Made by a program: the position numbers and the translations under genes. The notes under the pieces were generated by a model. That model was not told the DNA's origin and ran no database searches. It worked only from the letters and a program-made list of their open reading frames with translations. A stretch of 64,000 nucleotides of DNA. Source: Oscillibacter hominis. Lineage in GTDB: Bacteria > Bacillota > Clostridia > Oscillospirales > Oscillospiraceae. The stretch is taken from positions 2,232,001 through 2,296,000 of the forward strand of contig NZ_CP060490.1 in NCBI RefSeq assembly GCF_014334055.1. Reading direction: 5' to 3'. Position 1 is the first letter of the stretch. Each line of letters opens with the position of its first letter. Positions 63,264-64,000 of this stretch are shown here, piece after piece.

Positions 63264-64000
63264 ATTCCGCCCATCCCGAACTGCAGAAGATTTTTTCCGC
63301 CCTCACCGTGCCCATGCACGCTGACGAGAGCGTCAACTATGAGGCCCTTGCCCAGATCGTGGAGGCTCAGATCGCCGACGGCGTGGAGGGCTTCTACTGC
63401 TGCGGCTCCTCCGGAGAGGGGCTGCTGCTGACGCTGGAGGAGCGGAAAAAGATTCTGGAGTGCACGCTGCGCCAGGTCTCCGGCCGGGTGCCGGTGGTGG
63501 CCCATGTGGGCACCATCCGCACCGCCGATGTCATCGACCTGGCCCGTCATGCCAAAAGCGCCGGCGCCGCGGCGGTGTCCATGATCCCGCCCTACTATTA
63601 TAAGTTCTCCATGGCGGAGATCACCGGCTACTACAAAGCGGTGCTGGATGCCGTCCCCGGGCTGGAGGCCATCCTTTACAACATCCCCCAGTTCACCGGC
63701 GTGGAGTTCAGCAAGGACAATGCGGCGGAGCTGCTCAGCGACCCGCGGATCATCGGCATCAAGCACACCTCCCAGAACCTTTACAGCCTGGAGCGGATGT
63801 CCGTGGCCTATCCCGACAAGGTACTCATCAACGGCTTTGACGAGATGTTCTTAGGCGCGCTCTCCATGGGCGCCAGTTGCACCATCGGCACCACAGTGAA
63901 CCTGTTTGCCCCCACCTTTTTAAAGGTGCGGGACCTCTACAATGCCGGGCGCATGGCCGAGGCATTTGCCCAGCAGAACCTCATCAACCACCGGGTGGAG
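63257..64000 (+). CDS. N-acetylneuraminate lyase-like aldolase, 3' truncated by window
   Basis: 248 codons are visible. The ATG overlaps the SDR stop (ATGGTAA). Class I aldolase features: GSSGEG at 50-55, Tyr141 in LYNIPQFTGVEF, Schiff-base Lys169 in GIKHTS, then LERM and NGFDEMFLGALSMGA. These last segments are closer to N-acetylneuraminate lyase than to DHDPS. The substrate may be sialic acid or another 2-keto-3-deoxy acid. It is not a close copy of the DapA-family gene at 57566-58489. Confidence 0.9.
   Translation, partial: MVNSAHPELQKIFSALTVPMHADESVNYEALAQIVEAQIADGVEGFYCCGSSGEGLLLTLEERKKILECTLRQVSGRVPVVAHVGTIRTADVIDLARHAKSAGAAAVSMIPPYYYKFSMAEITGYYKAVLDAVPGLEAILYNIPQFTGVEFSKDNAAELLSDPRIIGIKHTSQNLYSLERMSVAYPDKVLINGFDEMFLGALSMGASCTIGTTVNLFAPTFLKVRDLYNAGRMAEAFAQQNLINHRVE

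Overview
The window reads as chromosome of a GC-rich, strictly anaerobic clostridial Firmicute, most likely Oscillospiraceae-like. The evidence is an oxygen-sensitive class III ribonucleotide reductase (nrdD and a distant nrdG), a group B-type [FeFe] hydrogenase, split two-subunit P-protein genes, split transketolase, T-box leaders, a MocR regulator, AGGAGG ribosome sites and lipoprotein signal peptides of the MKK...ACG type. I saw no rRNA, tRNA, CRISPR array, IS element or prophage. The genus cannot be fixed from the sequence alone.

Region 1 (1-18.6 kb) is a catabolic island. Leftward from about 6.65 kb run two tandem amidohydrolases, a TRAP transporter (dctP, dctQ, dctM) and an SDR cut by the window edge. 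Rightward run a ureohydrolase (agmatinase family) and a second TRAP transporter. From 17 kb leftward runs a UcpA-like SDR, an AEC permease, a divergent GcvPA/GcvPB-like PLP decarboxylase pair and an AcoX-type kinase. A MocR regulator (17116-18600) sits at the island's end. Three promoters (6651-6709 leftward, 6769-6827 rightward, 16979-17037 leftward) share one 59-bp design: TTGGTTG, 16 bases, TTGGTTG, 23 bases, TATNNT. Their -35 regions are poor. This points to one MocR-activated regulon. The decarboxylase pair lacks canonical glycine-decarboxylase active-site motifs and has no gcvT or gcvH nearby, so its substrate may not be glycine. This is my best candidate for an undescribed system.

Region 2 (18.7-37.4 kb) holds housekeeping and accessory genes: a sensor kinase/response regulator pair, a Gld-like ABC system (ATPase, permease, GldG-like and DUF4340 proteins), a small membrane protein, the [FeFe] hydrogenase, an Asp/Glu racemase family protein, a GNAT acetyltransferase, split transketolase, a 56-aa protein, a ZIP metal transporter, an ECF sigma factor with its membrane partner, an orphan N6-adenine DNA methyltransferase of type IIG build and a Nudix hydrolase.

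Region 3 (37.4-52.1 kb) is biosynthetic. nrdD lies under tandem NrdR boxes. ilvB-ilvN-ilvC-ilvD (leftward) and leuA-leuC-leuD-leuB (rightward) each follow a T-box leader, with a DUF815 ATPase between them. nrdG follows leuB.

Region 4 (52.1-64 kb) is a second catabolic island, probably for a sugar acid or keto acid. A leftward operon encodes a DapA-family lyase, a third TRAP transporter, an FAD oxidoreductase and a zinc alcohol dehydrogenase. Next comes a TctC-TctB-TctA transporter. A rightward pair encodes an SDR and an N-acetylneuraminate-lyase-like protein cut by the edge. The three promoter regions share the word TTGTAYGAYGTC, a candidate repressor site. The tctC 5' end looks copied from the dctP gene next door, including a fossil of the end of the lyase gene.
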